DNA of 64,000 bases from VAZQ01 sp963756715. GTDB lineage: Bacteria > Pseudomonadota > Alphaproteobacteria > Rhizobiales > Xanthobacteraceae. The notes under the pieces were generated by a model. That model had not been told where the DNA came from. It did no database searches and saw only the letters and a program-made list of their open reading frames with translations. The DNA is taken from NCBI GenBank assembly GCA_963756715.1, contig CAVWOV010000002.1:1-64000 (forward strand), in the 5' to 3' direction. Below, piece by piece: positions 26,962 to 37,900 of this stretch (positions are counted from its first letter, which is position 1; each line of letters starts with the position of its first letter). A program made the position numbers and the translations under genes.

Positions 26962-27426
26962 CTAATCCCGGATCGGCTCGCCCGAGCGGCGAAACCAGCG
27001 CCGGCTGACGTCGTCGCGCTCCATCATGAAGTCGACGTCGGGATAATGCACCCGCTCGGATTTCGCCCGCGTGCCGACTTCGAGATAGACCGCGTCGCGA
27101 TCGGTACGGTTGATGAGACAATGCGCGATGCCGCTGCCGGCCTTGAAGCCCGCGCAGTCGCCGGCTTTGAGCACGGTCTCACCGTCGTTTTCCTGGAGCA
27201 CCAGTTCGCCTTCGAGCATGTAGATGAATTCATCTTCCTGCTCGTGCCAGTGGCGCAGCGCCGAAGCCGAGTGCGCGTTGATGCGGGTGATATTGACGCC
27301 GAACTGCGTCAGCCCGACGGCGTCGCCGAGCTTCTGCTTTTCGCGTCCCGCAATGACCTGCGCGAATTCCTTCGGATAGGACGGGATCGGTTGCGAGGGA
27401 ATTTTGCTGCGGTCGATCTTAGGCAT
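26962..27426 (-). CDS. cupin domain protein
   Basis: 154 aa from the ATG at 27426 (MPKIDRSKIPSQPIPSYPKEF). A single cupin barrel: motif 1 is HWHEQEDEFIYMLEGELVL (two His, one Glu metal ligands), motif 2 is GDCAGFKAGSGIAHCLINRTD (His ligand). Such proteins are often called transcriptional regulators or small-molecule binders, but the enzyme or sensor role is not known. It lies between fadA and fadJ and is probably co-transcribed with them. Confidence 0.85.
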   Translation of the reverse strand: MPKIDRSKIPSQPIPSYPKEFAQVIAGREKQKLGDAVGLTQFGVNITRINAHSASALRHWHEQEDEFIYMLEGELVLQENDGETVLKAGDCAGFKAGSGIAHCLINRTDRDAVYLEVGTRAKSERVHYPDVDFMMERDDVSRRWFRRSGEPIRD

Positions 27427-27462
27427 ATTCAAATACTCTCTCAATCGAAGCCGGCGCCGTGG

Positions 27463-27502
27463 TCCCCCTTCCCACCACTCGCTCTGTTCGAGGGGGGAGG
27501 GG
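27463..27502. repeat. single-hairpin half copy of the GC-rich palindromic element
   Basis: TCCCCCTTCCCACCACTCGC...GAGGGGGGAGGGGA between cupin and fadA: one arm pair only. It resembles half of the elements found in lhr and the ligase gene. Confidence 0.55.
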
Positions 27503-27564
27503 AACGCGCGTGGCCCAGTCTTTCGACATCGGCGGCAGCTCGAAACGCATCACAATCGTCGCAC

Positions 27565-28773
27565 TCACACCCGTTCGATGATCGTCGCGGTACCCATGCC
27601 GGCGCCGATGCACAGCGTCACCAGCGCGGTGGAGAGGTTGCGGCGCTCCAACTCGTCGATCACGATGCCGAGGATCATCGCGCCGGTGGCGCCGAGCGGG
27701 TGGCCCATCGCGATGGCACCGCCGTTGACATTGACCTTCGCCGGGTCGAGGTCGAAGGCCTGCAGATAGCGCAGCACCACGGAAGCAAACGCTTCATTGA
27801 TCTCGACGAGATCGATGTCGCCGAGCGTCATGCCGGCCTTGCGCAACACCTTTTCGGTCACATCGACCGGGCCGGTGAGCATGATCGCGGGCTCCGAGCC
27901 GATGTTCGCGAACGCCTTGATCTTCACGCGCGGCGTCAATCCGGCTTTCGCGCCCGCCTCCTTGCTGCCAATCAGCACCGCCGCAGCGCCATCGACGATA
28001 CCGGACGAATTGCCGGCATGGTGCACGTGATTGACCGCTTCGATCTCCGGATGCGCCTGCACCGCAACCGCATCGAAGCCGCCGGCCTGACCCATCTGCA
28101 CGAACGACGGCTTGAGCTGGCCGAGCGACTGCATGGTGGTCGACGGGCGCATGTGCTCGTCGCGATCGAGCAGCGTGATGCCGTTGACGTCCTTGACCTT
28201 GATCACCGATCGGGCGAAGCGGCCCTCCTCCCACGCGACGGCGGCCCGCTTCTGGCTCTCGACCGCGTAGGCGTCGCAATCATCGCGCGAGAACCCGTAC
28301 TTCGTCGCGATCAGGTCGGCCGAGATGCCCTGCGGCATGAAATAGGTCTTGATCGCAAGCGACGGATCCATCGGCCAGGCGCCGCCCGACGCGCCGATGC
28401 CGACCCGGCTCATGGATTCGACGCCGCCGCCGATCGTCATATCGTGCTGGCCCGACATGACTTCGGCTGCGGCAAAGTTCACCGCATCGAGGCCGGAGGC
28501 GCAAAAGCGGTTGATCTGAATGCCCGGCACGCTGTTGCCGTAGTCCGCCAGCAGCGCGGCCGCACGCGCTATGTCGCCGCCCGCCTCGCCGATCGGATCG
28601 ACGCAGCCCAGCACCACGTCGTCGACCAGCGCCGGGTCGAGCGCGTTGCGCGTCTTGACGGCCGCAAGCGTTTGCGCGGCCAGATTGAGCGCAGTGACTT
28701 CGTGCAGCGAACCATCGACCTTGCCGCGGCCACGCGGCGTGCGCAGGTGATCGTAGATGAAAGCGTCGGGCAT
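27565..28773 (-). CDS. fadA: acetyl-CoA C-acyltransferase (3-ketoacyl-CoA thiolase)
   Basis: Thiolase of beta-oxidation, cleaving 3-ketoacyl-CoA with CoA. 402 aa from the ATG at 28773 (MPDAFIYDHLRTPRG, the normal family start; the frame runs to 28842). The nucleophilic Cys is in QINRFCASGLDAVN, and the other catalytic residues are in NVNGGAIAMGHPLGATGA (His) and VTLCIGAGMGTATIIE (Cys). It pairs with fadJ on the same strand, with a cupin gene between. Confidence 0.95.
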   Translation of the reverse strand: MPDAFIYDHLRTPRGRGKVDGSLHEVTALNLAAQTLAAVKTRNALDPALVDDVVLGCVDPIGEAGGDIARAAALLADYGNSVPGIQINRFCASGLDAVNFAAAEVMSGQHDMTIGGGVESMSRVGIGASGGAWPMDPSLAIKTYFMPQGISADLIATKYGFSRDDCDAYAVESQKRAAVAWEEGRFARSVIKVKDVNGITLLDRDEHMRPSTTMQSLGQLKPSFVQMGQAGGFDAVAVQAHPEIEAVNHVHHAGNSSGIVDGAAAVLIGSKEAGAKAGLTPRVKIKAFANIGSEPAIMLTGPVDVTEKVLRKAGMTLGDIDLVEINEAFASVVLRYLQAFDLDPAKVNVNGGAIAMGHPLGATGAMILGIVIDELERRNLSTALVTLCIGAGMGTATIIERV

Positions 28774-29037
28774 GGCGTTTTCCTGCGACTGAATCCACCC
28801 GCGTGCGGCGCGGGCAATTGTGACGGCCGTCTTTTCTGCCATAATTCACGGCAATTAAGGAGGGGCTCAGAACCGCCAGGCCGGCAGCACTCTGCACGCA
28901 CCTGCTAAGCGCGCGAGCAGCCAGGCTTCACCCTTTTCGTTCGAGCGCAAACAATCTATGCGCCTCTGCCGACGCGCCTGCAATGCAGGCAGAGTCGCAA
29001 ACCGGACCGCGAGTGCGAACCGAAACACTGGGTCGCC

Positions 29038-31811
29038 ATGGACTACGGCAGCGTCCTTGATGAAGGGCAGGATCTGGTTGAGGCGGCGCAACGCGTGCGC
29101 CCGCCATCGTTTCGCGATGCCGAAATCCGCGCCGCCATCGACGCGCTGTGCGACAACAAGTCCGTGCTGCTCGTCGGCCCGTTGGGAGTCGGCAAGACCA
29201 CGGTGCTGCACGGGATCGCGCAGCAGCTTGCCGACGAGATGAGCGCCGGCATCCGCCGGCTGGCGACCGCGCAGATCATGTCCGGCACCCGCTATCTCGG
29301 CGAATGGGAATCCAAGCTGACCCGGCTGATGAACGAATGCGAGCAGTCGAACATCGTCCTCAACGTGGTTGACGTGTGGAACTTGCCGACAGTCGGCACG
29401 ACCAGTCAGAGCAAGGCGAACCTGCTGGACGCGATGCGCCCCCGGCTATCCGACGGCCGGCTGCGGCTGATCAGCGAAGCCACCGCCGATCAAGTCCTCG
29501 AAATGTATCGCTTTCCAAAATTCGTCTCGGCCTTCGAGGTCATCCGGATCGAGCCGCTATCGACGCCGCAGATGCACGCCATCGTGGAGGGCGAGGCCGC
29601 CGCGATCGGATTGGCGATCAGTACCGAGGCGAGTGATCGCCTGTTCGAACTGTGCCGGACGTTTCACGCCGCCAATGCGGGTCCCGGACCCGCGCTCGAT
29701 CTGCTGCACAAGGTGCGCGACTATCGCGACCAGAAGCTCGCCGTCGGCGAGGACGGCACGATCACGACGCTGTTCGTCGAGAAGGTCTTTGCCATCCATA
29801 GCGGCCTGCCGCTCTTCGTGGTTTCGCAATCCGAAGGCAAATCGGCCGCCCACATCCGCGACTGGTTTCGCGAGCGAATCATCGGGCAGGAAGCCGCCAT
29901 CGAAGCCGTGGTGGAGATGATCGCGTTCTACAAGGCGCGGCTGCATGACACCAACAAGCCGATCGGCTCGTTCCTGTTCGTCGGACCGACCGGCGTCGGC
30001 AAGACCGAACTAGCACGTGCGCTGGCGGAATTCTTCTTCGGCAGCGACCGGCGGATGCTGCGTTTCGACATGTCGGAGTTCACCGACTTCCACTCGTTCG
30101 AAATGCTGGTTGGCGCGGCGCAGGCCTCCTCGCCGGAGCGCCCTGCCCGGTTGATCGACCCGGTGCGGATCCAGCCGTTTCAAGTCCTGCTGTTCGACGA
30201 ACTGGAGAAGGCGCACCGCAACATCCAGGACCTCTTTCTTCAGCTTCTGGACGAGGGGCGGCTGACGACGCCAAAAGGCGAGTCCGTCAATTTCCGCAAC
30301 ACCATCATCATCGCCACGTCGAATGCCGGCGCATTCGAGGGAATGACGACGACGATCGGCTTTGGCGGCGGTGGCAACAGTTACGACTCCGACAAAGCGC
30401 TGAGCGCGATCGAAGCGCAATTCCGGCCCGAGTTTCTCAACCGCTTTCAGCACGTCGTGCTGTTTCACCCGCTGACGCGGGAGCAGGCCGTGCGTATCGC
30501 GCGCGCCGATTTGCAAGCGACGCTGCGGCGCGAAGGCATCGCCAGCCGCAACCTGATCGTCGATGTGCATGACGACGTCATCGATCACGTCCTCGCCGTC
30601 GGCTTCAATCCTCGCTACGGCGGCCGCGGGATCAAGCGCGAGATGCGCCGGCAGGTGATCTTGCCGATTGCCACGCTGCTGATGGAACGCGCCCTGGAGC
30701 CGGGCTCGCTCATCGACGTGAGCGTGCAGGACGGCCGTGTACGGGTCCGGGTCGCGGACACCCCGGACAGCCGGCATGCGAAGGCCGAAAAGGCCCCGAT
30801 CCGCACCCGCACCGGAGACCGTCTGACGCGCGAAGCGATCGACGCCAGGATCGAAGCGGCGCGCGGCGCGTGTGAAGCGTTGGCGGGAGCCGTGAACATC
30901 GAGCGCCTGCACGCGCGAGATCGAAGAGATCGATGCGACACGCAAGGAGCACACCTTCTGGCGCGATCTTGACAGCGCCGGCGGAATTTTGGCGCAGCAG
31001 ACGCGATCGCTCGGGACCGTGTCGCGCATCGAACGGCTGCAGGATTCGGCGAAGGCTCTGGCGGAGATCGATCAAGTCCGCAGCAACGCGCACCGACCTC
31101 GTCAGAGCCTCGGATCGATTGCTCCAGCTCGAAGCCGCGATTGCCACGACCCGCCGCGAAACCATGACCATGGGGCCGGAAGGATATTGGGATGCCCTCG
31201 TTGAGATCGCTCCGGTGGGCGCGGCAAGCGCGGCGCGCGATTTGCTCTTCAAGCTCTATCGCGACTGGGCCAAGGACCGGCGATGCGAGGTCGTGATGCT
31301 GCGCGAACCGGTTACGCCGGATGAACCGGTCGCCGTCGCGCTGCGCGGCCATTTCGCTCACGGCTATCTCAAAGGGGAAGCGGGCCATCACCGGGTGCGC
31401 CAAGGGGACAAGAGCTCGGTCGCACGCGTCACGGTGGCGTCAATATCGCGGCGTCCGGATGCGGTCGAGTTTGCCGAGCAGCGTGCGCTCAAGACGACCG
31501 GCCAGCTTGGCGGCAAAATCCGCTCCCGCGTTTCATCCTTGGCAGGAAAGCTCGTTCTGCAAAACGCGCTGACGCTCAGCGAAAACCGCGAACTGGCGCG
31601 CGACATCGCCGCAAGCTGGCCGCGTGAGCAATCGCCAACCGCGAACCGGATACGCCTCTACGATCTCGATTCATTTCTGGTGCGCGACTATCTGACGGGG
31701 GCCGACTTTACCCGCAAGGACATTCTGAGCCCGAAGCCGTTTCACGATCTGCTGTGCGCGCGGCTCGACAAGACCGCCGCCGGCAACGCGGGTGCAGCCG
31801 CGCCGGCTTGA
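29038..31811 (+). CDS. Clp-type double AAA+ ATPase fused to a release-factor-2-like module, frameshifted twice
   Basis: An unusual fusion with no standard name that I know. It starts straight at the first AAA module, with no Clp N-domain: Walker A GPLGVGKT at residues 47-54, but the Walker B region reads VLNVVDVW without the catalytic Glu. Module two is intact: GPTGVGKT (316-323), LLFDELEKAH (384-393), sensor ATSNAG, PEFLNRF arginine finger, GGRGIKREM sensor 2. Between sensor 1 and the finger lies TTIGFGGG, where ClpA has its IGL ClpP-docking loop. After a frame change near 30917 (REIEEIDATRKEHTFWRDLD) and another near 31090, the rest resembles RF2: YRDWAKDRRCEVVMLRE, AHGYLKGEAGHHRVR and IRLYDLDSFLVRDYLTG. 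The GGQ position reads GGK and no SPF is seen. No ClpP gene is nearby. Domain calls are by eye. Confidence 0.75.
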
Positions 31812-31985
31812 TGCCGCGGAAGCTCGGGACCAGCCGCGCTGAACATACCGCCACCCGGTTCCGCAACTTTTCCTCCCGGGCGATCACATTAGAGTGACCT
31901 TCACGTCGGCGTCTTGCCGCGACCGACCTCCGTAGCTTCACGGAGCCGCTCATCCGGGGGCTCTGTTTATCATACGGAGGACAAC

Positions 31986-32555
31986 ATGAAGTTTGCGCAT
32001 TTGACCGGCATCGCGGCGATCGCCGCCACAGTCGCGATCGGCGCGATGGCTGCCCCACAGAGCTGGGCAGAAAGCAATCCGATGGTCGGCGGAGCCGCCA
32101 TGCTGCCGTCGAAGAACATCATCCAGAACGCCATGAACTCGAAGGATCACACGACGCTGGTCGCCGCCGTGAAGGCCGCAGGCCTGGTCGAAACCTTGGA
32201 AGGACCCGGCCCGTTCACGGTCTTCGCGCCGACCAACAAAGCGTTCGAGATGCTGCCCAAAGGCACGGTCGAATCGCTGCTGAAGCCCGAGAACAAGGCC
32301 AAGCTCGTCAAGATCCTGACCTATCACGTGGTCAAGGCCAACGCGCTCAGCCCGGCGATCATGAAGATGGTCAAGGACGAAGGCGGCAAGCACACCATCA
32401 CGACCGTTTCGGGCGACAAGCTCGTGGCAATGGTGAAGGACGGCAAGATCGTCCTGCATGACGAGAGCGAGGGAACCGCGACAGTCACGATCGCGAACGT
32501 CAAGCAGTCGAACGGCGTCATCCACGTGATCGATCACGTACTGCTGCCGAAGTAA
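31986..32555 (+). CDS. secreted fasciclin (FAS1) domain protein
   Basis: 189 aa from the ATG at 31986, with a good GGAGGACAAC ribosome-binding site, which decides the start. Signal peptide: MKFAHLTGIAAIAATVAIGA...WAE. A single FAS1 domain has the conserved blocks DHTTLVAAVKAAGLVETLEGPGPFTVFAPTNKAFEMLP and LTYHVVKANALS and ends NGVIHVIDHVLLPK. FAS1 proteins mediate adhesion at the cell surface; the exact role here is unknown. Confidence 0.92.
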   Translation: MKFAHLTGIAAIAATVAIGAMAAPQSWAESNPMVGGAAMLPSKNIIQNAMNSKDHTTLVAAVKAAGLVETLEGPGPFTVFAPTNKAFEMLPKGTVESLLKPENKAKLVKILTYHVVKANALSPAIMKMVKDEGGKHTITTVSGDKLVAMVKDGKIVLHDESEGTATVTIANVKQSNGVIHVIDHVLLPK

Positions 32556-32622
32556 GGCACGAACGACCGCGGCTGGGTCGGCGCTCTGCAAGCGGCCCAC
32601 GGCTTCGGATGCGACCACCCGT

Positions 32623-32656
32623 CGGCGTGAGGCGCCATATGGCGAGCCTCACGCCG
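32623..32656. terminator. bidirectional hairpin between convergent genes
   Basis: CGGCGTGAGGC and its exact complement GCCTCACGCCG flank a small palindrome (GCCATATGGC), between the convergent ends of the fasciclin gene and the acyl-CoA dehydrogenase gene. There is no T tract, so termination in either direction is inferred from position. Confidence 0.5.
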
Positions 32657-32670
32657 AGCCCGCAGGCTGA

Positions 32671-33828
32671 TTACAAGCTGCGCGCGATGATCACCTTCAT
32701 GATCTCGTTCGATCCCGCATAGATGCGCATGACACGGGAATCGCGATAGAGCCGCGAGATCGGAAACTCGTCCATATAGCCATAGCCGCCGAACAGTTGC
32801 AGGCAGCGGTCGATGATCTTGCCCTGCAGATCGGTGATCCAGTATTTCGCCATCGAGGCGGTTACGGTGTCGAGTTCGCCCTTGAGATAGCGCTCGATGC
32901 AATGGTCGTGGAACACGCGCGAGATGGTCGCCTCGGACTTGCACTCGGCCAGCACGAACTGGGTGTTCTGGAAGTCCATGATCGGCTTGCCGAAGGCCTT
33001 GCGCTCCTTGACGTAGGGGATGGTCAGCGCGAGCGCCCGCTCGATCATCGCCTGGGCGTGCACCACGACGATCAATCGTTCACGCGGCAAATCTTTCATC
33101 AGTTGGACGAAACCCTGGCCCTCCTCGCCGCCGAGCAGGTTCTCGGGCGGCAGCTTCACATCGTCGAAGAACAGTTCCGACGTGTCGGCGGAATCCATGC
33201 CGAGTTTCTTGAGCTTGCGGCCGCGGCGAAACCCCGGTGCATCGTCGGTCTCCACCACCATCAATGAGACGCCCTTGGCGCCCGCCGACGGGTCGGTCTT
33301 CGCGACCACCACGATCAGGTTGGCGTGCTGGCCGTTGGTGATGAAGGTCTTGGAGCCGTTAAGCACATAGCCGTTGCCGGACTTCTTCGCGGCGGTGCGC
33401 ACGCCCTGCAGGTCCGAACCGGTGCCGGGCTCGCTCATGGCGATGGCGCCGACCAATTCGCCGGTGACGAGCTTGGGCAGCCAGCGGCGCTTCTGCTCGT
33501 CGGTGCCGTAATGCAGGATGTAGGGCGCGACGATGCCTGAATGCAGCGGCGCGCCAAACGAGTCGAAGCCCGCCAGGCTCAATTCGCGGTTGATGACCAC
33601 CTCGTGCGCGAAACTGCCACCCGCGCCGCCATATTCCTCAGGGATGGCCGGTGACAGCAGCCCGGCGGAGCCGGCCTTGGTCCAGACCTCGCGGTCATAC
33701 ATGCCTTCGTCATTCCAACGCTCAATGTTGGGGGCGAACTCGGCATCGATGAAACGCCGCGCCTGATCCTCGAGCAGCACGAGGTCCTCGGTCATCCAGG
33801 CCGGCCGGGGAAGATTGAGCGCGTCCAT
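32671..33828 (-). CDS. acyl-CoA dehydrogenase
   Basis: FAD-dependent enzyme that introduces the alpha-beta double bond into acyl-CoA. 385 aa from the ATG at 33828 (MDALNLPRPAWMTEDLVLL; the frame is open to 34047 but without a matching start). Family motifs are GAIAMSEPGTGSDLQG (FAD/substrate), NGSKTFITNGQHANLIVVVAKTD, and the C-terminal LQLFGGYGYMDEFPISRLYRDSRVMRIYAGSNEIMK. The catalytic Glu lies in the usual helix before the YAGSNEIM motif. Substrate chain length is not evident. It probably feeds the fadJ/fadA genes upstream on the same strand. Confidence 0.94.
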   Translation of the reverse strand: MDALNLPRPAWMTEDLVLLEDQARRFIDAEFAPNIERWNDEGMYDREVWTKAGSAGLLSPAIPEEYGGAGGSFAHEVVINRELSLAGFDSFGAPLHSGIVAPYILHYGTDEQKRRWLPKLVTGELVGAIAMSEPGTGSDLQGVRTAAKKSGNGYVLNGSKTFITNGQHANLIVVVAKTDPSAGAKGVSLMVVETDDAPGFRRGRKLKKLGMDSADTSELFFDDVKLPPENLLGGEEGQGFVQLMKDLPRERLIVVVHAQAMIERALALTIPYVKERKAFGKPIMDFQNTQFVLAECKSEATISRVFHDHCIERYLKGELDTVTASMAKYWITDLQGKIIDRCLQLFGGYGYMDEFPISRLYRDSRVMRIYAGSNEIMKVIIARSL

Positions 33829-34111
33829 GATAAATCCTGTTGATGGAACAATCATACAAGGACCGGCGGCGCCCGGCGAGGGGACGATGACGCGCCCAAA
33901 CCTGGGGATGCTTGAAAAAGCATACGCCGAACTGCCCGGCGGCAGGACAATCGAACTCACCGCCCGGCGCGTGCAACCGCGCACCGAACGAGGCTGTTCG
34001 CCCTCCGGCGAGCGGTAGTCTTTAGCCGTATGCCCGCAGGACGCCACGCGCTACCGGGGACGTCGCACGCTGAACGGATGTTTCGGAGTGTCTTTGATCC
34101 GAGCCGACGCG

Positions 34112-34594
34112 CTACGTGGCGTCGTCAGCCGCTTCGGACATCTCGCGCGCAAGCTCGCCCGAGTACATGCTTGAATAGGTCCGCCGCAATTCCGAAAGCG
34201 CGTTCTCGATCGCTTGCTTCTGGCGCTCGAGAAGATTGATCTGCTCGACGCATTGTGCACGGGTCAAATGCAGGGCGGGCTGATCATCTTCGGCAACCGG
34301 AACCTCAAGCAACTCCCGGATCTCGCGCAACGTGAAGCCGAGACCTTTGCCCTGCACAATGAGCGCGACCCGGTCGCGATCTGCCTGCGAATAGAGTCGG
34401 GTTGCGCCGCTGCGATGTGGCGTCAGGAGCCCGAGACTTTCATAAAACCGCAAAGTGCGAAGCGTCAGGCCGAAGTCCTGCGCCAACTGTCCGATCGTGA
34501 ATGTAACCGCGTCCGTATTGCTTGCGTTGGCTACCACCCCGGTCTTGGTCCAGGGCAGAGATTGGGGCTGAGGACCGAGCTCAGTGAGCCGCAT
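34112..34594 (-). CDS. MerR-family transcriptional regulator
   Basis: 160 aa from the ATG at 34594, which has AAGG nine bases upstream; a TTG at 34645 is the longer choice. The HTH domain is FTIGQLAQDFGLTLRTLRFYESLGLLTPHRSGATRLYSQADRDRVALI, followed by a dimerisation coiled coil (QCVEQINLLERQKQAIENALSELRRTY). No cysteine metal-binding loop is seen at the C-terminus, so it is not a typical metal sensor. It lies upstream of the acyl-CoA dehydrogenase in the same direction, consistent with, but not proof of, control of fatty-acid genes. Confidence 0.85.
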   Translation of the reverse strand: MRLTELGPQPQSLPWTKTGVVANASNTDAVTFTIGQLAQDFGLTLRTLRFYESLGLLTPHRSGATRLYSQADRDRVALIVQGKGLGFTLREIRELLEVPVAEDDQPALHLTRAQCVEQINLLERQKQAIENALSELRRTYSSMYSGELAREMSEAADDAT

Positions 34595-34908
34595 CAGCGA
34601 ACACCTTGCTTGGGCGGACTCAAAAGTTCCAACTGATTCCGCCAACTATCGATATCCTCTTCCTCCCTTACCCTGGCACCGTGCCGTCCCGACAGAGTTT
34701 GGATGTGTTGTAACGGTAACACATGGCCGATCTTCGCCCCAGAAGCTGCGAGAGTCTCGCCCGTTAAGTGTCTGTTTACCCTCACGAGCAAAAACTGTGA
34801 GCCGGGGACAGCGGGGCTGAGCGTCGATCACCATCCGTTAATGAGCGCCACGCTCACAAGGGAAAAGGTGCGACTGTCGCTCGTCCGGTTGGGCATCTGG
34901 ATACGGGC

Positions 34909-37900
34909 ATGAAATCTGGCATTCGATGGCAGGTGCGAGGCGTCAAACGGCAGGCGCGCGAAACCGCTCGCGAAGCCGCGCGCCGATCCGGAATGTCCGT
35001 TGGCCAATGGCTCGATACCGTGATCAGAGACACGGCCGCTGAGATCAGGGCTCACACCGCCGATGAATCATCTGCGCGCCCGCACGAGCTTGCCGGCACC
35101 GCATCGAGCGCGACCCGGGCGCCGCTGGACGACTTCGAGCCGCGATATTTCGAGCACGACGAAGACCTGGACCCGATGCGCCGGCTGCCCGAGCCCGAGG
35201 CGCACCACCCCGACGACGATATGACGGCGAAACGGGCGCCATTTCAGGGCGGATACACCGACGACGAGGTCCGCCAGCAGCCCGCCGACCGGTCGGACCG
35301 CCTGCAGCCAGGCGATCGCCGGCCGCTTTCCCCCGACGCTTTTGGTGGGGCCAAGAGCCCGCTCGACAGCCTGACGCAAAGACTGGCGGAGCGTGAAGCG
35401 CTGGCCCATGTCAAACACCGTCCCGATGGCCTCTCCCGCAAGACCGCCGACACCGGCTTGGCCAGCGTCAACAGCCGCCTCGACAGTCTCTCGCGCCAGC
35501 TCGAATCGATTGCGCAGCGGAATCCCGGCGCGGCACAAGCGCAGCCGCCTGCGAGCCGCCCGGATGATACGGCGCGCGAGCTTGTCGAAGTCGTTGCCAA
35601 GATCGGCCGCAGGCTGGACCAATTGGCGGCCGAAGGCTGCTCTGCCAAAAGCGAGATCGAGCAGCATGCGCCCGCAGTCGCAGACCTTTGCCGTAGAGCG
35701 GCCGGACCCGAACCCGCCGGCCGACCCGGTGGCAACCCCGCTGGAGCAAGCGTTGAAGGAGATCGCGGATCGCCAGAGAACGCTCGACGACGATTCGTCC
35801 GCCGCTTCCACTGCGGAGAGCCCTGCCGAACCGGCGCCGCTATCGTCCACCGCACTGCCGCGCGCCCACACGCAGGAGTTTTCCGGCCTCGAACAGCAGC
35901 TTCGGCAGATCAACGAGCAGATCGGGGCGCTGAATCGGCCCTGCGGAATCGACAGGGCGGTCGAGGTGCTGCGCGACGATCTCGCCGAGATCGGCGCCAT
36001 GCTGCAGGACGCAGTGCCGCGCAAGGCGGTCGAAGCGCTCGAAAGCGAGATGCGAAAGCTCGCCGACCGCATCGAAGAGACGCGGCAGACCGGCAGCGAC
36101 GGCGCGGTGCTCGCAGGCATTGAGCGCGGACTGATCGAGGTGCGTGACGCGTTGCGCGCTTTGACGCCGGCCGAGAACCTGGCCGGGCTCGACGACGAGC
36201 TCAAGGTCATTTCGCAAAAGATCGACCAGGTCGCCGGTCAAAGCCAGGACCCAGCCTCGCTGAAGCAACTCGAGGCCGCGATCGTCGCCATGCGCGGCGT
36301 CGTCACGCATGCCGCCTCGAGCGACGCCCTGGCGGACCTCGCCGCAGAGGTGCGGGCGCTCTCGGTGAAAGTGGACCAGGTCGCCGCTGTCAACGGTGGT
36401 TCCGAGATGTTCGCATCGCTGGAGCGACGGATCGGAACGCTCGCCGATGCGCTCGAAGCGCGGAACCGGAAAAGCCAGGAGCCGCACGAATCCGACACCG
36501 TGGTGGCGGGATTGATCGACAAGATGGAGCGGCTCCAGTCCACGAGCGTGGACCAGACGGCGCTGCGCCATCTCGAGGATCGGATTGCCACGCTGGTGGA
36601 AAAACTCGATGCCTCCGACACCCGCCTCAATCAGCTTGAAGCCGTCGAGCGCGGGCTCGCGGAACTCCTAATTCATCTTGAGCATCAGCGCCTTCCCAAC
36701 CTGGTACGCTCCAGCGCCGAACCGCCGCCCGAAGTCGACGCGCTCGTGCGCGATGTCACCGGTCTCAAGGAGATGGAGCGCCAGACCCAGGACGCGCTCG
36801 AGGCGGTGCACGGCACGCTCGGGCACGTGGTCGACCGGCTTGCCCTGATCGAGACGGACCTGCGCGACACCGCCGCGCTGGCTGCCGACCTCGCACCGGC
36901 CCCGCCGGCGTCCGCCGCAACGTCCTTGCAGTCCGCTTCTGTGGCTGCCCTCAAGCCGGCCATGCCGGACCAGCAGATGGCACCCGCGCCGCCCACCGCG
37001 ACACTGAAGATGTCTGCCCTCACCCCCTCGGCAAGGCTGGCGTCAGCGGCCTCGCAGGCACCAGCCGCCGTCTTGCCCGCCGCCGCCACCTTCAATCCTG
37101 AAGCTTCGCAAGCCGCCGAGTCCGTCGCGGAGCCGTCGCAGCCGAAAGCTGCCGCACCGGGCGTCGCCGTCCGCCAGCCGATCGACCCTAACCTACCGCC
37201 CGATCATCCCCTCGAGCCCGGCGTCTCGCGCGGGCGTCATCCGGCCTCGCCGGCGGATCGCATTGCCGCATCCGAGGCCGTGCTCGGCACCGTCAAGCCT
37301 CCGGTCATTCCTGATCCGGTCGGCAAATCGAACTTCATTGCGGCGGCACGGCGGGCGGCACAGGCCGCAGCCGTCGAAGCACCCCAGCGCAGCGGAGCCC
37401 GAAAGGCCGAAGGAACGACCCGGACATCCAACCCGGGGAAGTGGACGGGTCTCCTGCGCAAGCATGCGCGCGCCGTGATCATCGGCATCAGCGTTCTTGC
37501 GATCGTGCTGGGCTCCCTGAATATCGTGCTGAACTGGCTCGCCTCCGATCAGCCGGCCAAGAGCGCGACCAGCAAGAACACCGCCGACAAGACCGCAACA
37601 TCCGACTCGCGTCGTGGCGAGGACGCGCCCAAACCGCCCGCCGCCGCCCCCGCGAGCGCTCCGGACACCGCCATCGAGCCGCCGGCCAAGCCCGCCGCTC
37701 CGCCACCCGGCCCGCGGTCCTCGCTCCCTACGCCCGAATCCCCAGCAGCGAGCGGCATGCTGAGCGTTGCATCCGTTGGCACTATGCCCCGGCCCGAGGT
37801 CACAGGCGCTGTCGCGCCGCAGGTTCAGCACGCGCCGGAACCAACTCCGCTTCCGACGCCTGCACCGGCCGCCTCCGCACGCGCAACGCCTGCCGCCTCG

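Noticed and set aside
26953..28908. 651-residue plus-strand open frame opposite fadA
   Set aside because: It is complementary to a clear thiolase gene and has the low-complexity Arg/His/Asp-rich composition of an antisense shadow in GC-rich DNA.
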